Assembly (NCBI GenBank): GCA_947095585.1
Contig: OX352765.1
Coordinates: 93,208,965 to 93,272,964 of the forward strand
DNA length: 64,000 nucleotides
Direction: 5' to 3'
Source: Nephrocerus scutellatus
Taxonomy: Eukaryota; Arthropoda; Insecta; Diptera; Pipunculidae
Part shown: piece after piece, positions 1 through 10,325 of the stretch
Layout of the letters: the number at the start of each line of letters is the position of its first letter
Position numbering within the stretch: the first letter of the stretch is position 1
Notes under the pieces: generated by a model
Seen by the model: only the letters and a program-made list of their open reading frames with translations
Told to the model about the DNA's origin: nothing
The model's database searches: none
Translations under genes and position numbers: made by a program

Positions 1-190
1 ATTCGTTGGGCGCGTTGGGAGTGAAATTTCAAGGTAGCAGCGTTTTATGACGTCATAAGGCGAAGCGATATTGAATATGAAAAACGCAAATGGGTACTTG
101 GCCAGAGAGAGAAAACGATCTTTCGTTTTCGTTCTTACTATGCAATATTCGTTGTTGGTCTAGTACCACAAGCATCTTCTCAGTCTCAGT
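1..190. repeat. Dispersed repeat family D, copy 1 (partial)
   Basis: The opening bases (attcgttgggcgcgttggga) resemble cttcgttgcgcgcgtgggga near 7,650. The phrase tacttggccagagagagaaa near 98 resembles tacttggctatagagagaaa near 2,924. These shared phrases suggest one moderately diverged dispersed repeat that the window edge cuts. No coding potential is seen. Limits are approximate, and the element class is unknown. Confidence 0.4.
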
Positions 191-284
191 CTCGGCGAAC
201 AAACATTCACAGACTAGTTTGTAATTTGAACTCTAATCTAGCTTGACTTTTCCTGTCTGTAGGTTATTTCGACTTTAAGGTAAT

Positions 285-548
285 TTTGAACCACCTTCCA
301 CACGACCTAGAGAGCTGAAATTTTTTGAGCAGCTCAGTCTAAAGGGCCATTTCTGAGATCTATGACGCGTGTCGCTAGTCGCGTGTGGCTAGGGTTAATG
401 GGTTAATCTTTGGAGTAGACCCTACCTCAAGAACAGATAATTGGCGGTTATTACCAAATAATACAATATAAAAAAAGGACTGTGTGGCGTGTGGCGTGTG
501 GCGTGTGTTGATGTACACATAAAAGTTTGTACCCCAGAAGTTTTTCTA
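285..548 (+). repeat. Dispersed repeat family A, copy 1
   Basis: The copy begins with cacgacctagagagctgaaa, runs through a near-palindrome (gagcagctca), and ends with an aaaggactgtgtggcgtgtg stretch in which the gtggcgt phrase is locally repeated. The same order of blocks recurs at 16,520-16,705 (same strand, with an internal deletion) and at 30,059-30,300 (opposite strand). It has no open frame. It may be a non-autonomous element; the class is not recognised. A family B copy follows directly. Confidence 0.7.
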
Positions 549-557
549 CACTAACTT

Positions 558-790
558 GTTAAATTCTCTATATTAACTTCGCGTGCACGTGGCTGGCTGG
601 CTGGCTGGTCCTCGGACCTCGGGTTCGGGTTCGGGGGGCTCCCCTACAAATATTTTACAAAATTTACCCGATTTTCTTTAAATTTTGTACACATGTGTGT
701 CTTCGATGGAAAACACTTTTGTAAAAATTTGGAGCGATCGGCCCCTTGGGAACCCCAATATACAATTTTTAAATATCGCTATATCGCATC
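558..790 (+). repeat. Dispersed repeat family B, copy 1 (left part)
   Basis: It starts with aattctctatattaacttcg and a GGCT run (ggctggctggctgg), followed by a block containing ttttgtacacatgtgtgtct. Related copies lie near 12,110, 18,390 (reverse), 30,995 and 47,261. Two internal blocks look related to each other (each has a CGATTTT-type start, then a CACATGTGT core), so the family may be built from diverged monomers. The copy seems to resume at 2,705 after the LINE insertion. Confidence 0.7.
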
Positions 791-859
791 AGATCACGGC
801 AAAGTCTGAGCTCTGTGCTTTGTGAGCAGCGCTGTTCGCTGCCGCTGCGTAATTTGGTG

Positions 860-874
860 GATGGCACACAGTGT
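860..874. repeat. Target-site duplication of the R1-like LINE (3' side)
   Basis: The 15 bases gatggcacacagtgt here recur exactly at 2,664-2,678. They bracket the LINE and lie next to its poly(A) tail, which is seen as poly(T) on this strand. Such duplications are made by target-primed reverse transcription. Confidence 0.9.
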
Positions 875-2663
875 TTTTTTTTTTTTTTTTTATGGCTGTG
901 CCAGAGGTGGGGAATCTTCTAAAAGATACCAGTAGAGCCCTCCAGGGGTACTAGCATGCACGATTCGTAAACCTGAATGTTCGTACCAGGAATTACGCCT
1001 ACGTACTAAACCCTCCTTACACACTTCAACCACTCTCCCCGCGGGACTGCCGTTAGGTATTACATCACGGGGCTGGTAAGCAGATTACTCTATGCCTTCT
1101 GCATCTTCTGCTGCTGCTGATCGCCTTATCTTTTCGATTCTTCGCAGCTCGTTTTGCACATTCGTTATGAATACACACACTTCTGTCCACTTACCCTCAG
1201 ATCTCAGCATTTCTTCTAACAGGACTTGTGGACTTGGCAGGCTGCTTCTCCATTCTCTGAAGCGTCCGCATTGGAAAATCGCATGCTCCGTATCTTCTTC
1301 CAGTTCCGGACAATCTGGGCAAAAAGGTGAGCTATCGTGTCCAAATCTATAAAGATATCTTCGATAGCCGCCATGGCCTGACAGAAACTGCGTAAATTGG
1401 TAATTGCAGTTACCGTGAGATCGGTTTGTCCAATTCTCTATGTTCGGGATCAGTTTGTGGGTCCATCTTCCTTTCAAACTTATGTCCCACCTGGCTTGCC
1501 ATACAGCCATTGAGGTGGCCTTTTCTTCTTCTTTGATCATTTTGATTGATCGTTGGTCCGGATGTGATAAGGCTCTTCTATTGTAGATCCTAAGCATTTC
1601 ATCTGCGAGGATGTCTACTGGAACCATTCCTGCTATAACGAGGGTCGCATCATCGGAGATCGTTCGGAACCCGCTGATCGTCCTTAGTGCACTGAGTCTG
1701 TATATAGACGAGAGGTTTCTTCTTATTTCTTTAGTCACCAGTGCCTCCGCCCAAACTGGGGCTGCGTACAGGAGGACTGAGCTAACTACTCTGGACATTA
1801 GGACCCTCCTTGGATATCCTGGTCCTCCGACATTTGGCAGTATCCGAGATAATGCTGCCTGCATCTGCGACGCCTTTCTGCTAGAATAGTCCACGTGTAT
1901 TTTAAAACGGAGCCTATTGTCAAGCATTACTCCTAGGTATTTGACAAAATCCTTTGATCTAATAGTCTGGTTACCAACTCGTATATTTATGTATTCTATA
2001 TTTTTCCGGCTGGTAATCAGGACTGCTTCCGTTTTATGGTCGGCTAATTCTAAACCGACGGATACTAGCCATTTTTTGATTTGGCCAACTGCTTCATTCG
2101 TGGCTGACTCTATTCCATTGATTGTCTTTGACACTGTGACAACGGCGATGTCGTCAGCGAATCCAAATATTTGTACGCCTGGTGGTAATGCTAGTCTTAG
2201 AACTCCATCGTACATTATATTCCATAGAAGGGGACCCAGCACCGATCCTTGTGGGACTCCTGCGGAGACGTTATAGTACTTTGTACCCTCATTGGTTTCG
2301 TACCTCAACCTTCTATAACTTAAGTAGCTTGACACTATCTTCCTTATATAGTATGGTGCATCCATTCTGGCGAGTGATCTTCTTATTGAGGACCATTTTG
2401 CAGAGTTAAAGGCGTTTTTTATGTCCAGTGTCACTACTGCACAATATTCCTTTGTGCCCCACCGCCATCTTTTTCCTTCAATCGCATTCTTTGCTATATT
2501 GACCACCGCCTTTATGGCGTCGACGGTCGAGCGCGATTTTCGAAACCCGAACTGATGATCTGACAGTGCTCCTTTATTATCCGCTATATTAAGCAATCTG
2601 TCATATATGATCCGCTCGAGTATCTTTCCCATTGTATCTAGTAGACATATTGGGCGGTACGAT
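875..2663 (-). mobile_element. 5'-truncated R1-clade-like non-LTR retrotransposon insertion
   Basis: A minus-strand LINE lies between exact 15-bp direct repeats. Its 3' end is marked by a T run at about 874-891 (a poly(A) tail on the minus strand), preceded by about 190 bases of 3' UTR. The 5' end falls inside the reverse transcriptase, so the endonuclease and the first ORF are absent, as is common when reverse transcription stops early. The remaining frame has no stop and the duplication is perfect, so the insertion appears young. It landed next to a GT microsatellite inside a family B repeat. Confidence 0.9.
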
Positions 2664-2671
2664 GATGGCAC
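1085..2671 (-). CDS. Reverse transcriptase part of R1-like LINE ORF2, 5'-truncated
   Basis: About 527 codons are open, ending at TAA (1,085-1,087). The protein begins at the RT motif SSYRPICLL and carries a GFRKSRSTVDAI block, AGVPQGSVLGPLLWN, and the catalytic FADD at about residue 171-174 (2,150-2,161). Then come a YLGVMLD thumb-region motif and a C-terminal CCHC motif (CPDC, x8, H, x4, C) near residue 452-468. These are typical of the R1 clade, which lacks RNase H. The apparent start is a GTG lying in the target-site duplication, so it is not the element's own start: the endonuclease and N-terminal RT are missing. Without a promoter or full ORF2 this copy should not mobilise itself. Assignment to R1 rather than a neighbouring clade is from motif wording only. 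Confidence 0.85.
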   Translation of the reverse strand: MPSSYRPICLLDTMGKILERIIYDRLLNIADNKGALSDHQFGFRKSRSTVDAIKAVVNIAKNAIEGKRWRWGTKEYCAVVTLDIKNAFNSAKWSSIRRSLARMDAPYYIRKIVSSYLSYRRLRYETNEGTKYYNVSAGVPQGSVLGPLLWNIMYDGVLRLALPPGVQIFGFADDIAVVTVSKTINGIESATNEAVGQIKKWLVSVGLELADHKTEAVLITSRKNIEYINIRVGNQTIRSKDFVKYLGVMLDNRLRFKIHVDYSSRKASQMQAALSRILPNVGGPGYPRRVLMSRVVSSVLLYAAPVWAEALVTKEIRRNLSSIYRLSALRTISGFRTISDDATLVIAGMVPVDILADEMLRIYNRRALSHPDQRSIKMIKEEEKATSMAVWQARWDISLKGRWTHKLIPNIENWTNRSHGNCNYQFTQFLSGHGGYRRYLYRFGHDSSPFCPDCPELEEDTEHAIFQCGRFREWRSSLPSPQVLLEEMLRSEGKWTEVCVFITNVQNELRRIEKIRRSAAAEDAEGIE

Positions 2672-2672
2672 A

Positions 2673-2674
<2 letters not shown>

Positions 2675-2711
<37 letters not shown>
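2675..2711. repeat. (GT)n microsatellite
   Basis: An uninterrupted run of about 18 GT units starts within the right-hand target-site duplication. It probably expanded from the CACACATGTGT core of the family B repeat. Confidence 0.95.
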
Positions 2712-2714
<3 letters not shown>

Positions 2715-2780
2715 ATCTCCGATTAGAGAATTTACAAGAAAAATTTTAATTTTTATGGGTTGTTTTTTTTTTTCAAATTG
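2705..2780 (+). repeat. Family B repeat, continuation after LINE insertion
   Basis: The phrase gtatctccgattagagaatt, followed by a poly-T-rich stretch, matches the reverse-strand copy at 18,388-18,661, which reads gtatctctgattagagaaat. It is therefore probably the right half of the copy that starts at 558, with the LINE in between. Confidence 0.6.
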
Positions 2781-2960
2781 ATATTCGTTGTTTCATTGTG
2801 CATGAGCCAGAATTCTCATTGAACTACGATAGTTCAGTGGACGCACGTTCACATTTGCCAGGAAAATATTTATTTCAACAGCTTCGTTGATATTTGATTT
2901 CGATCATAAAGGATGGAAAAATGTACTTGGCTATAGAGAGAAAAACAGAGAGAAATTGAG
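2780..2960. repeat. Dispersed repeat family D, copy 2
   Basis: It contains tggacgcacgttcacatttg (2,839 on), nearly identical to tggacgcacattcacatttg near 7,677. It also has a gcatgagccagaattctca block like gcatgagcaagaattctc near 9,084. The element class is unknown. Confidence 0.5.
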
Positions 2961-2964
2961 CGTA

Positions 2965-3190
2965 TTTTGTGGGGCCTTTTGGGTTTCTTTAGAAGGTCTA
3001 TTATTTGAGGATATTTTGGTGGTCTTCTGGGGGTCTTTTGGAAGGTATTTTGGGTTTTTTTTAGAGTATTTTGGTGGTACTTTGGGGGTCTTTATAGGGT
3101 CTTTTGGGATCTTTTGGAAGGTTTTTGGTGGTCCTTCTAGGGTGTTTTGAGAGTCTTTTGGTGGTATTTTGGGGGCCTTATGGTGGTGGT
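2965..3190 (+). repeat. G/T-rich short-period minisatellite
   Basis: A strand-asymmetric stretch is built from variants of tcttttggtggtattttggg. G-runs recur about every 10-11 bases, with almost no C on this strand. The open frames across it on both strands come from the repetition and are not genes. A C/A-rich counterpart, the reverse complement type, occurs at 8,812-8,900. Confidence 0.8.
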
Positions 3191-4200
3191 GGAGAACCCA
3201 TAACTTGGGAGATATTATAAAAAAATGTGAAAAGGTATTCAAAAAATTGAAAACCTAATAACCTGCAAAGTTTTACAGTAAGACCCCTACTTTAATGGAT
3301 TTTTTGCGATAATTTTACATAAATATTCCGAATATATCGGCCGGTCGCTTGCCGACAAAACACACTATACTCGTAGGTGTAATAAAAATCAGAGGATAAC
3401 TTCTCCCGATTCTAAGGCTTTGACACCATTGATTTAGATTTTTTTTTTTAATTTCTCGTCAGTAAACCTTCCATTTGTACTGCTTGTACAGTGTACACCA
3501 ACATCTTCTCGTTTAAAAGAGACAGGGCGCAAGTGAATCCACCATTAATATCTTGCATCTGCATAAATTTGCATTGCAATTTGCAATCGTTTTGCAGTTA
3601 ATTTGTATCTAAACATCTGCTGAGAGTGCAATTAATTTATCTCACTGCCTAAAACAATTTAGAGTAGCGCTTACATTATTTTTAATGCGGTTTTTAAAGA
3701 AATGAAAGTGTTGCTGCCCGTGTGTGTATGCTCACGTCTGACAGATGTGATTTACCGCCGCATAAGCTGCCTTTGCTCGCCTGCTGTACATGAATTAATG
3801 ATGTCATTCACTCAATGATTCCATCTGCATGTAGTTAGTGTCTGTGTCTAGCATTAAATGAAACAAAAGGAAATTTGCGAAAATGGTAGAACGAAAATTG
3901 TGATGAGCTTTGTGTATCTGAAAATCTAAATAAACAAATATTTTTATTTTCATTTTGAAGTTTTCTTTTTGGTTGAATGGCAGCAATTGCAGCTGTGCGC
4001 GCCAATTGCGTGCGTCAGTGACCCTCGAACAACATCAACAATTTCAGTGGAATTTTGCTGTTTAGTCGGAAAGCCGTTCGTCCGACAACGACATTGGAAT
4101 TTTCTGAAGCAAATTGTCAGCCTACATAGGCAATAAAAATATGAAACTTATGGAAATTCCGCTGCATTGGTCGAAATACATTAGCAAAACATAAAAGATC
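3190..4200. other. No gene seen (AT-rich)
   Basis: AT-rich sequence with homopolymer runs. I see no protein similarity, repeat unit or RNA gene. Confidence 0.6.
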
Positions 4201-4620
4201 TTAAATTTTGTTATAAGTTTTTTGGGTGGCACTACAAAAAAAGCCATCTTTCGATACTAAAGTCTGTAGCCAGCAAGGAAATTTTGTCCACATATGTACT
4301 GGAGTTAGTCTTATGTTGGTGGGTCGTTTCGATTTCTGCTCAGTGGTCAATAGTGTGGTGCCAAAATGCCTACTGGCGTACATATTTACCTTCCTTATGA
4401 CAGTGAATTTGTCCGTCGTCGAATATGAGTTCATAAACTCATCCATTTCATCCGCAACAGAGCCCCCTCAGAGAACATGCTTCATAGTCTCCTCCTCCAC
4501 CAAACAGATCCTGCACACTGTCACCGAATACAAAGTGAGTTTGTTAAGATGATACTTCGGGCACTAATGGCCCGTAAGGAAGGCCCACTAGCATTGTTAC
4601 TCAATGAAAATTGAAAGTGT
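4200..4620 (-). pseudogene. LINE ORF2 C-terminal tail relic (cysteine motif)
   Basis: On the minus strand a frame near 4,440-4,530 reads VCRICLVEEETMKHVL. It has the shape of the CxxC...E-E-E-T...H...C tail of LINE ORF2 proteins seen elsewhere in the window (11,047-11,133; 1,270-1,340). Frameshifts and stops surround it, and no RT core is present. The match is short, so this is a tentative relic call. Confidence 0.45.
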
Positions 4621-6400
4621 GTTGGCAAAAAGCTAGAAAATCCCATTTAACCGACTATCCGGCTGACAACGGGATGAACTAACGATCGTGTCATCGCGCG
4701 AACACCAACATTTCAATTTTCTCAACAAACCAAACCCTAGTGACAAAATAAACGGAAAGAAAAAAAAAACCCCGAAAAAATGATCGTGACAGTACTTAAT
4801 CAGAGATACGAAGATGATTTCACGCGATTCTGTAAGCTGTCATCGCTCAGTAACGCTGATCGTGCAAATTTGTTCGAAAATTCACAAGCTGCTACTACCC
4901 TCAGACACAGCAAGCGGCAACATTAGCAGACGCTTCTGTTAGGTGCTTTTGCTAATAGGGTGGGTGGGAGGGAGCATACGATAAAGCTTTCGAGTACACG
5001 AAAATGTGATTTCATTTTGTGCGGTGCGGTGGAGCAAACGAAGATTCACCTTAGCGTGAGGGAAAGATACATTTTGGGTTGTTAACTTTGCAATCGAAAA
5101 GTAAAATATTGCCGAGACTGAGGATGCTTTTTGGCAATGTTGGAGACTAACCGGGAAACAGCTAGCGCAAAGAAACGTGACTCACACGAACGTGGGAATA
5201 TATTTCGATGCTGATGATCAGTTGGATCAGAGGGCTTAGTTAGGTTGTGTGCGAAATGAAGGATTCAATCCAAAACTTGATAGACACTGGTGATGATGAT
5301 GATAATGGCAATTATGGTTATTATTATTGTGACGGTGGTGACGATAGTAGATAACTAACGGTTATGTTAATTGTGGCGAAGAGGAGCCAACCAAATGACA
5401 GAGTGAAACTCCGAACTCCGAAACTGAATTGTTGTTGCATCTTTGAATTAAATTCAAATGCTTCAAAGGTTTCCAGATAAAACTGCGGCTCATCAGATTA
5501 ACTTGTAAATACTTTATAACTCTATCTGTTAGTGTGATGTATTACGCAGTCATCTTATGCAGTCAAATCTTAAACCTTTTCTATTGGATTATCAGACCTA
5601 AACGGTAGCCCACATCCAATCCAATTTGTTCATTAGTTGTGCACAGTGAAAGGACTTTGCACGCACCCTTTTAATGGTAAAAGCACAGCATCGACCAATC
5701 TGAATTCGATTGGATTACTCGAGTTTTTTGCGGGAGCCGCATTCCTTTTCTCTGATACATCACAACACCAGAGAAGTCTATTACTTTGTGTGAAAATTAA
5801 TTTTGAAAATGACCTTGCCCAATGGGCGATACTGAAACCATTAGAGAAGCTCTATTGTTGTAAGATTAAATTTTCTCGAAATTTGATGCACTGTCACATA
5901 TCACATATTATGTTGTAATTTCCAAAGATGTAAGCAAAATTTTCTATTAACACCCAAGGTACGACCAGTCACTGCATTGTCACTGGCTATTTTGTCACCT
6001 TTGACCACGACCGGTGTGGCTTAACGTCTCCATATATAGCTACGTACGTCTATACTCATATATATTTATGTATGTAAACAAATTTGTTTGCTTTTGTTAC
6101 CATTTGTCACTGAAAACAAAACATGAGCGGTATTCACTTCCACTTGGCTTTATCCAATTATCCAGTATTATGTTGCATTTTGAATGACGGCAACCTTCAG
6201 AATTTGCGGTTGTTGTAATAATTATTTTTGGAAGCGTTAGCTTATTGCTGTAAGTGCTTGTGTTTATATAAATATCCACCCTCAATTTTCTGTCATCATT
6301 ATAATTTCAAATCGCCAACGAATTTATGTCGGTTCTGAAGCACAGCACTGGTCACATCATGGACCTTCATTTTTTACCATTACTTACTGGAAATGAAAAG
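4620..6400. other. No gene seen
   Basis: Mixed sequence with a short GATGAT/TTATTA-rich patch near 5,290-5,340. A 93-codon open frame at 5,637-5,918 shows no familiar motif and is probably chance. Confidence 0.55.
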
Positions 6401-6459
6401 CCAACCTTAAAATCAGGTCTGGGACAGCAAATGGTGTCTTGTCAGAATGCGAAGGCATC

Positions 6460-6840
6460 TTAGCGCGATGGATTATCACTTCCATGAATTGCTTAATGGC
6501 CAGCTAACAGACTAAACTCTGGGCGTCCTGGTCTACGCCATGGTGACTACACAAGTGTGCACCTGTACATTGCCTTAATGGAACAGGACTTTTTTCTTCA
6601 CAAAATGCGGTCGTTTTTGCTTCAAATCAATATCGAATCTGTCTAAAAAAAAACTGTGGCCATGACCTTGGTAGTCGACAGACCCACTTAAGCCTTCTTT
6701 GGTGCACGTTTACCCGGAGATCCAACTGTCTCGATTGTTTCTTGGTCTCTGGTGTGTTCCATTTTGTTCGGATTGGGGTTGAACATCTCCAAACACTCCT
6801 TTGAATTGGTCACACGGTTGCGCGGTTTTTTCCATTTTCG
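6460..6840 (-). pseudogene. Mariner transposase relic
   Basis: Reading the minus strand, a frame gives CLEMFNPNPNK and SPGKRAPKKA, a stop, then VGLSTTKVMATVF. Next come LDRFDIDLKQKRPHFVKKK, VLFH and a corrupted catalytic block (stop, GNVQVHTCVVTMA), where mariner transposases have a QDNAPxHT motif. The order matches the middle of mariner transposases of the DD34D type. At least three in-frame stops and the loss of the second catalytic Asp show that it is dead. Terminal inverted repeats were not located. Confidence 0.8.
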
Positions 6841-6989
6841 TTGAAATTCACGAGGTTGTCTGCTTACAATGGCTGTCAAACACAAACTAAATGACGCAGC
6901 TTGCTCAAAATTTTGACAGTAGTCTATTAATAGATGGTAGTCAACGGGATCAGTATTGCATTTAAAGTTACTGCGCGGGAAATTCAAAA

Positions 6990-7640
6990 AGTCACTGACT
7001 TAGCAAACTATAAAATCATTTATGTTGTTGGTGTTTGTGTTGTTATTTAGGCACATTGGTGTTTCTTGGTGCTATTTACTTTTACTCCTACAAATATTTC
7101 CTTCTGCCCTTATCACAATGAAGCCCAATTTGAGTTGTCCCAGTGATAAATAAAAAAACACATCTAACACTGAACCAACACGTGGGTGTACCCAACTGGT
7201 TCGTTTGTGATAAGACGACCGCCTGCTAATTTTTTATTTCCCAGCAATCTATTTGGTTAAAAACAATTTTTTTCTAAAAAAAAACGGATAACATATTAAC
7301 TTATTTATTGACGGTCCACAAATCGATGTTTTTTCGCTCCGGTTTGATAGCTTCAATGGCTTAAAAGATTGTAAAGATTGTCCGACAAATAAGGAAGAAT
7401 AATAATTATAATTACTATTGACCCAATAAAAAAGCTACACATATATGTCAACATTGGAACTTGAACGCGTCTATTATTTGTATTTTATAAATTTATAGCT
7501 GTTTACGTAATTAAGTAAAGTAACGATACGAGTAAAACATAATCGTCCATGTGAGGAAATAAGACACCTGATTTCAAACCTCACCTTTTACCCTCAGCAA
7601 TATAAACGCTTCGCTGTTGAATTTAGAAATACTCTTTGAA
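6990..7640. other. No gene seen (AT-rich)
   Basis: A/T-rich sequence with short poly-T and poly-A runs. No motif is recognised. Confidence 0.55.
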
Positions 7641-7745
7641 GTAAAACTTCGTTGCGCGCGTGGGGAGTAAAATTAAATGGACGCACATTCACATTTGCCA
7701 TTTTCTTGAATGCAGATTCAAAGTCAATTTTAATTTCAACACCTA
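7640..7745 (+). repeat. Dispersed repeat family D, copy 3
   Basis: It shares cttcgttgcgcgcgtgggga with position 1, and tggacgcacattcacatttg with 2,838. It lies about 200 bases upstream of the Tc1-like relic. It could be part of that element's flank or an older repeat into which the transposon inserted. Confidence 0.5.
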
Positions 7746-7925
7746 TCCAGTGGTAACTTTTTTCTACTTATACCGTGCCACCATGTAAAATGCATAGCCT
7801 CTAAAAATAACTTATTAACAACAACGCATACCCCGAAATCGCTCGTTCGGAATTGTCATCATTCGCATATCAACGCTTAGTCTGAGCGGTCTTCTATCGA
7901 TTTCGTCTTCATCCGGAACAAGAAA

Positions 7926-8812
7926 ATGAATACCACACCAGAGGTAGCCGCTCAAGTGGTTGCACTAATCGATGCGGTGCAAAACCAACGTTAAGTGGCT
8001 CGACAACTAAATTTAATCCGATTCTCCGTTCGCCAAGTGTGGCAGAGATATCAATAGACTGGCGGCTTTAGATGGCGACAAGGATCTGGCCTATCTCGTG
8101 CTACAACACAACGTGATGACCGCTTTCTTGTGAAGACTTCGTTGTTTGAATGCAGTTTAACTGGGACAGCGGCTCCAAGAAGTTCGTGAAGTCGAACCCA
8201 GTCGATGGACAATTAGAAGACATCTTCAAGAAGGTGATCTGACTGCACACAGCCCAGCAAGAGGGCCGAAATTGACCCCAGCCCACCGACGAGCTCGTCT
8301 TCAGTTCGCTAGAGAGCATTTGGATTGGACAGAAGAACAATGGAGAATAGTCCTGTTCTCTGACGAGTGCATGATGTGTTTATATGGCAACGATGAGCGA
8401 GGAATAGCGTACAGAAGATCAGGAGAGCGATTTGTACAATGTTGCATTGAACAACGTGTCTCGTATGGCGGTGAATCGTGCATGTTCTGGGGAGGCATGT
8501 CACTGGGGGCAAAGACAAATCTTGTGCTCATCTCCGAAGTGAATACTGGCAGTTGATCAAGAGGATTGATCAACATTAATGAAGTACTCCAAGACTACGT
8601 CGTACCTTTAGCCGGATTTATTGGTGAAAACTTCCTGTTCATGCTGGATAATGCAAGACCGCATACAGCTGGTATAGTGTACCAGAGGTGAATGTGCCTG
8701 TTATGGAGTGGCCAGCTCGAAACCCGGACTTCAATCCCATCGAACATTTATGGGACGAGCTGAAAGTAAGAGTACGAGCCAGAGATATTGCTCCAACGAG
8801 TCTCCAGGAACT
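7926..8812 (+). pseudogene. Tc1-like (DD34E) transposase pseudogene
   Basis: The relic starts at an ATG with a helix-turn-helix-like N-terminus (MNTTPEVAAQVVALI). A TAA interrupts it at 7,992-7,994. Further on it has TPAHRRARLQFAREHLDW and VLFSDEC (first Asp codon 8,362-8,364), then a YRRSGERF box. The second catalytic block FMLDNARPHTA (Asp 8,647-8,649) and the third NPIEHLWDELK (Glu 8,742-8,744) are all visible but in different frames because of small indels near 8,555 and 8,690. The three acidic residues and their spacing are those of Tc1-type DD34E enzymes. The C-terminus stops abruptly where a C/A-rich minisatellite begins. Terminal repeats were not found. Confidence 0.9.
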
Positions 8813-8900
8813 CCAAAAGACAACCAAAAGACACCCAAAACACTTCCAAATACCTCAAAGACCACTCAAAGACTCTCAAAATACCCCAAAAGTACAACCA
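8812..8900 (-). repeat. C/A-rich minisatellite truncating the Tc1 relic
   Basis: Variants of ccaaaagacacccaaaacac follow the transposase directly. They are the reverse-complement type of the array at 2,965-3,190. The last codons of the transposase are replaced by this stretch, so it marks a rearrangement or insertion boundary. Confidence 0.7.
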
Positions 8901-9046
8901 AGATGTTCAAAATCGTTAAGTGGTTTGTGTACTGGACATTTAATGGTTTTTCACACGCCCATAGACGAAAGTGACTGTTTCGTACGCTATAAACTAGCCT
9001 CGAAAGTAGCCCATAGCAACACTAGTTATGTTATGATATAAACGTC

Positions 9047-9280
9047 TTTTGTTATTTACTACAATCTCAGCGAGCACATTGCGCATGAGCAAGAATTCTC
9101 TTTTGTTTGTCGTTTGTGATTTCTGCTTCTCTCTCTCGAATAAGCAGGAAAACGGTTTGGACGCGTGAAAAATTCATTTCTTTGTTATTTACTGCAGTCA
9201 CAGCGAACACACATTCTCACATTTCTGCTTCTCTCTCGATTTAGCAAAAAAAACCGGTTTGGACGCGTGAAAAATAGAGT
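9047..9280 (+). repeat. Diverged tandem duplication (unit about 100-130 bp)
   Basis: Two copies each begin tttgttatttactgcagtca (or actacaatctca), pass through tttctgcttctctctcga, and end with ggtttggacgcgtgaaaaat (9,153 and 9,257). The first copy contains the gcatgagcaagaattctc phrase shared with family D at about 2,800. Confidence 0.8.
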
Positions 9281-10290
9281 ACATGACTTGCAGAAAAGTG
9301 ATCATCGTGCTCGTGAGATTGCAGCTCGACCTTGCACGATAAACTCCACTTTCCTTGCTCGTTCTGTAATATACTATATCAGCACTGCATTGCGGACAGT
9401 GGAAAAATTAAATCACCATGTCACACTTTCGTCAGAGAGAGGAACAAATCTTGTCTCATTAAAACATTTATCCGCGTACTGCTTCTTGAGTTCAATATGT
9501 CCCTAGCAATATTTTTGATTCTTTCCAGTTTCGGCAAGATACAACTTTTGTGCTCTATACTCGTAATTTTTTTAGGTTAACGGAGCTTAAAGTCGATAAA
9601 AAAACCACAAACAAAATGAAACGTTGTTCCAGTTTTGTTCTTAATCCGTTATTTCAATTACACTCATAACAATGGTACCTAAAACACAGACGCACACAAG
9701 CCCATCAGTGAAATTCGCATTCGTAATGCGAAAGGCCAACAATTTCTTTATTAGAAAAGTAATTTAAAAACTCCATTGAAGTCGCGCTATATGAATAATG
9801 CTGCGCATGCGTACCAGACATTATTGCCATTCGCAATTGACTGACTTTCCAATTCGATTTAAGGTTTTTTTTCGTTTTTTTCATTAAATAGAAATTGAAT
9901 TGAATTGAAGATTATGTTTGAAAGGTGGTCGATTTACCTCTTTAAGTATTGAGAGCACGAAGGGCTTTTAAAGATTGAATTAAATATTTCCTGCTTCGTA
10001 AATGAGATTCAGAGATGACATGAGAGATACGAGTATCTGTAATACAAAATACAAAATACAAAAGAAAAAGCCCTACGGGTTACTTCAGTTCGTTCACATT
10101 TTTGGGACTTGGGACAGATCAATCAATTGGTTAAGGGAGACGCAATATGTTTCGGTATTTCAATTTGATTACTTGTCATGAGCGTTCAATTGTTTGGAAA
10201 AAGACTGCGTCATGTCGGCGGCTTACATTAAGGTTTAACAATTGCCTTTTACTTAAAACTAAGTCACGTTCCTATACTCACACGGCAATA
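9280..10290. other. No gene seen
   Basis: There is a short acaaaataca-type repeat near 10,045 and otherwise no recognisable element. Open frames of 80-110 codons here lack motifs. Confidence 0.55.
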
Positions 10291-10295
10291 AATGA

Positions 10296-10325
10296 TTTTC
10301 TTTCTTTTCTACTTTCAGGTAAGAA
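10296..10325 (+). promoter_or_regulatory. Candidate recursive splice site (zero-length exon)
   Basis: A pyrimidine-rich tract (ttttctttcttttctacttt) runs straight into CAG|GTAAG, so a 3' splice site abuts a 5' splice site at 10,318/10,319. This is the ratchet-point arrangement known from long Drosophila introns. A matching site, with the same tactttcaggtaag core, lies at 36,755/36,756. It would act in a plus-strand transcript that crosses the window. The basis is motif only. Confidence 0.5.

Noticed and set aside
2887..3242. Open frames of 87 and 103 codons on opposite strands
   Set aside because: Both cross the G/T-rich minisatellite; low-complexity residues mirror the DNA repeat.
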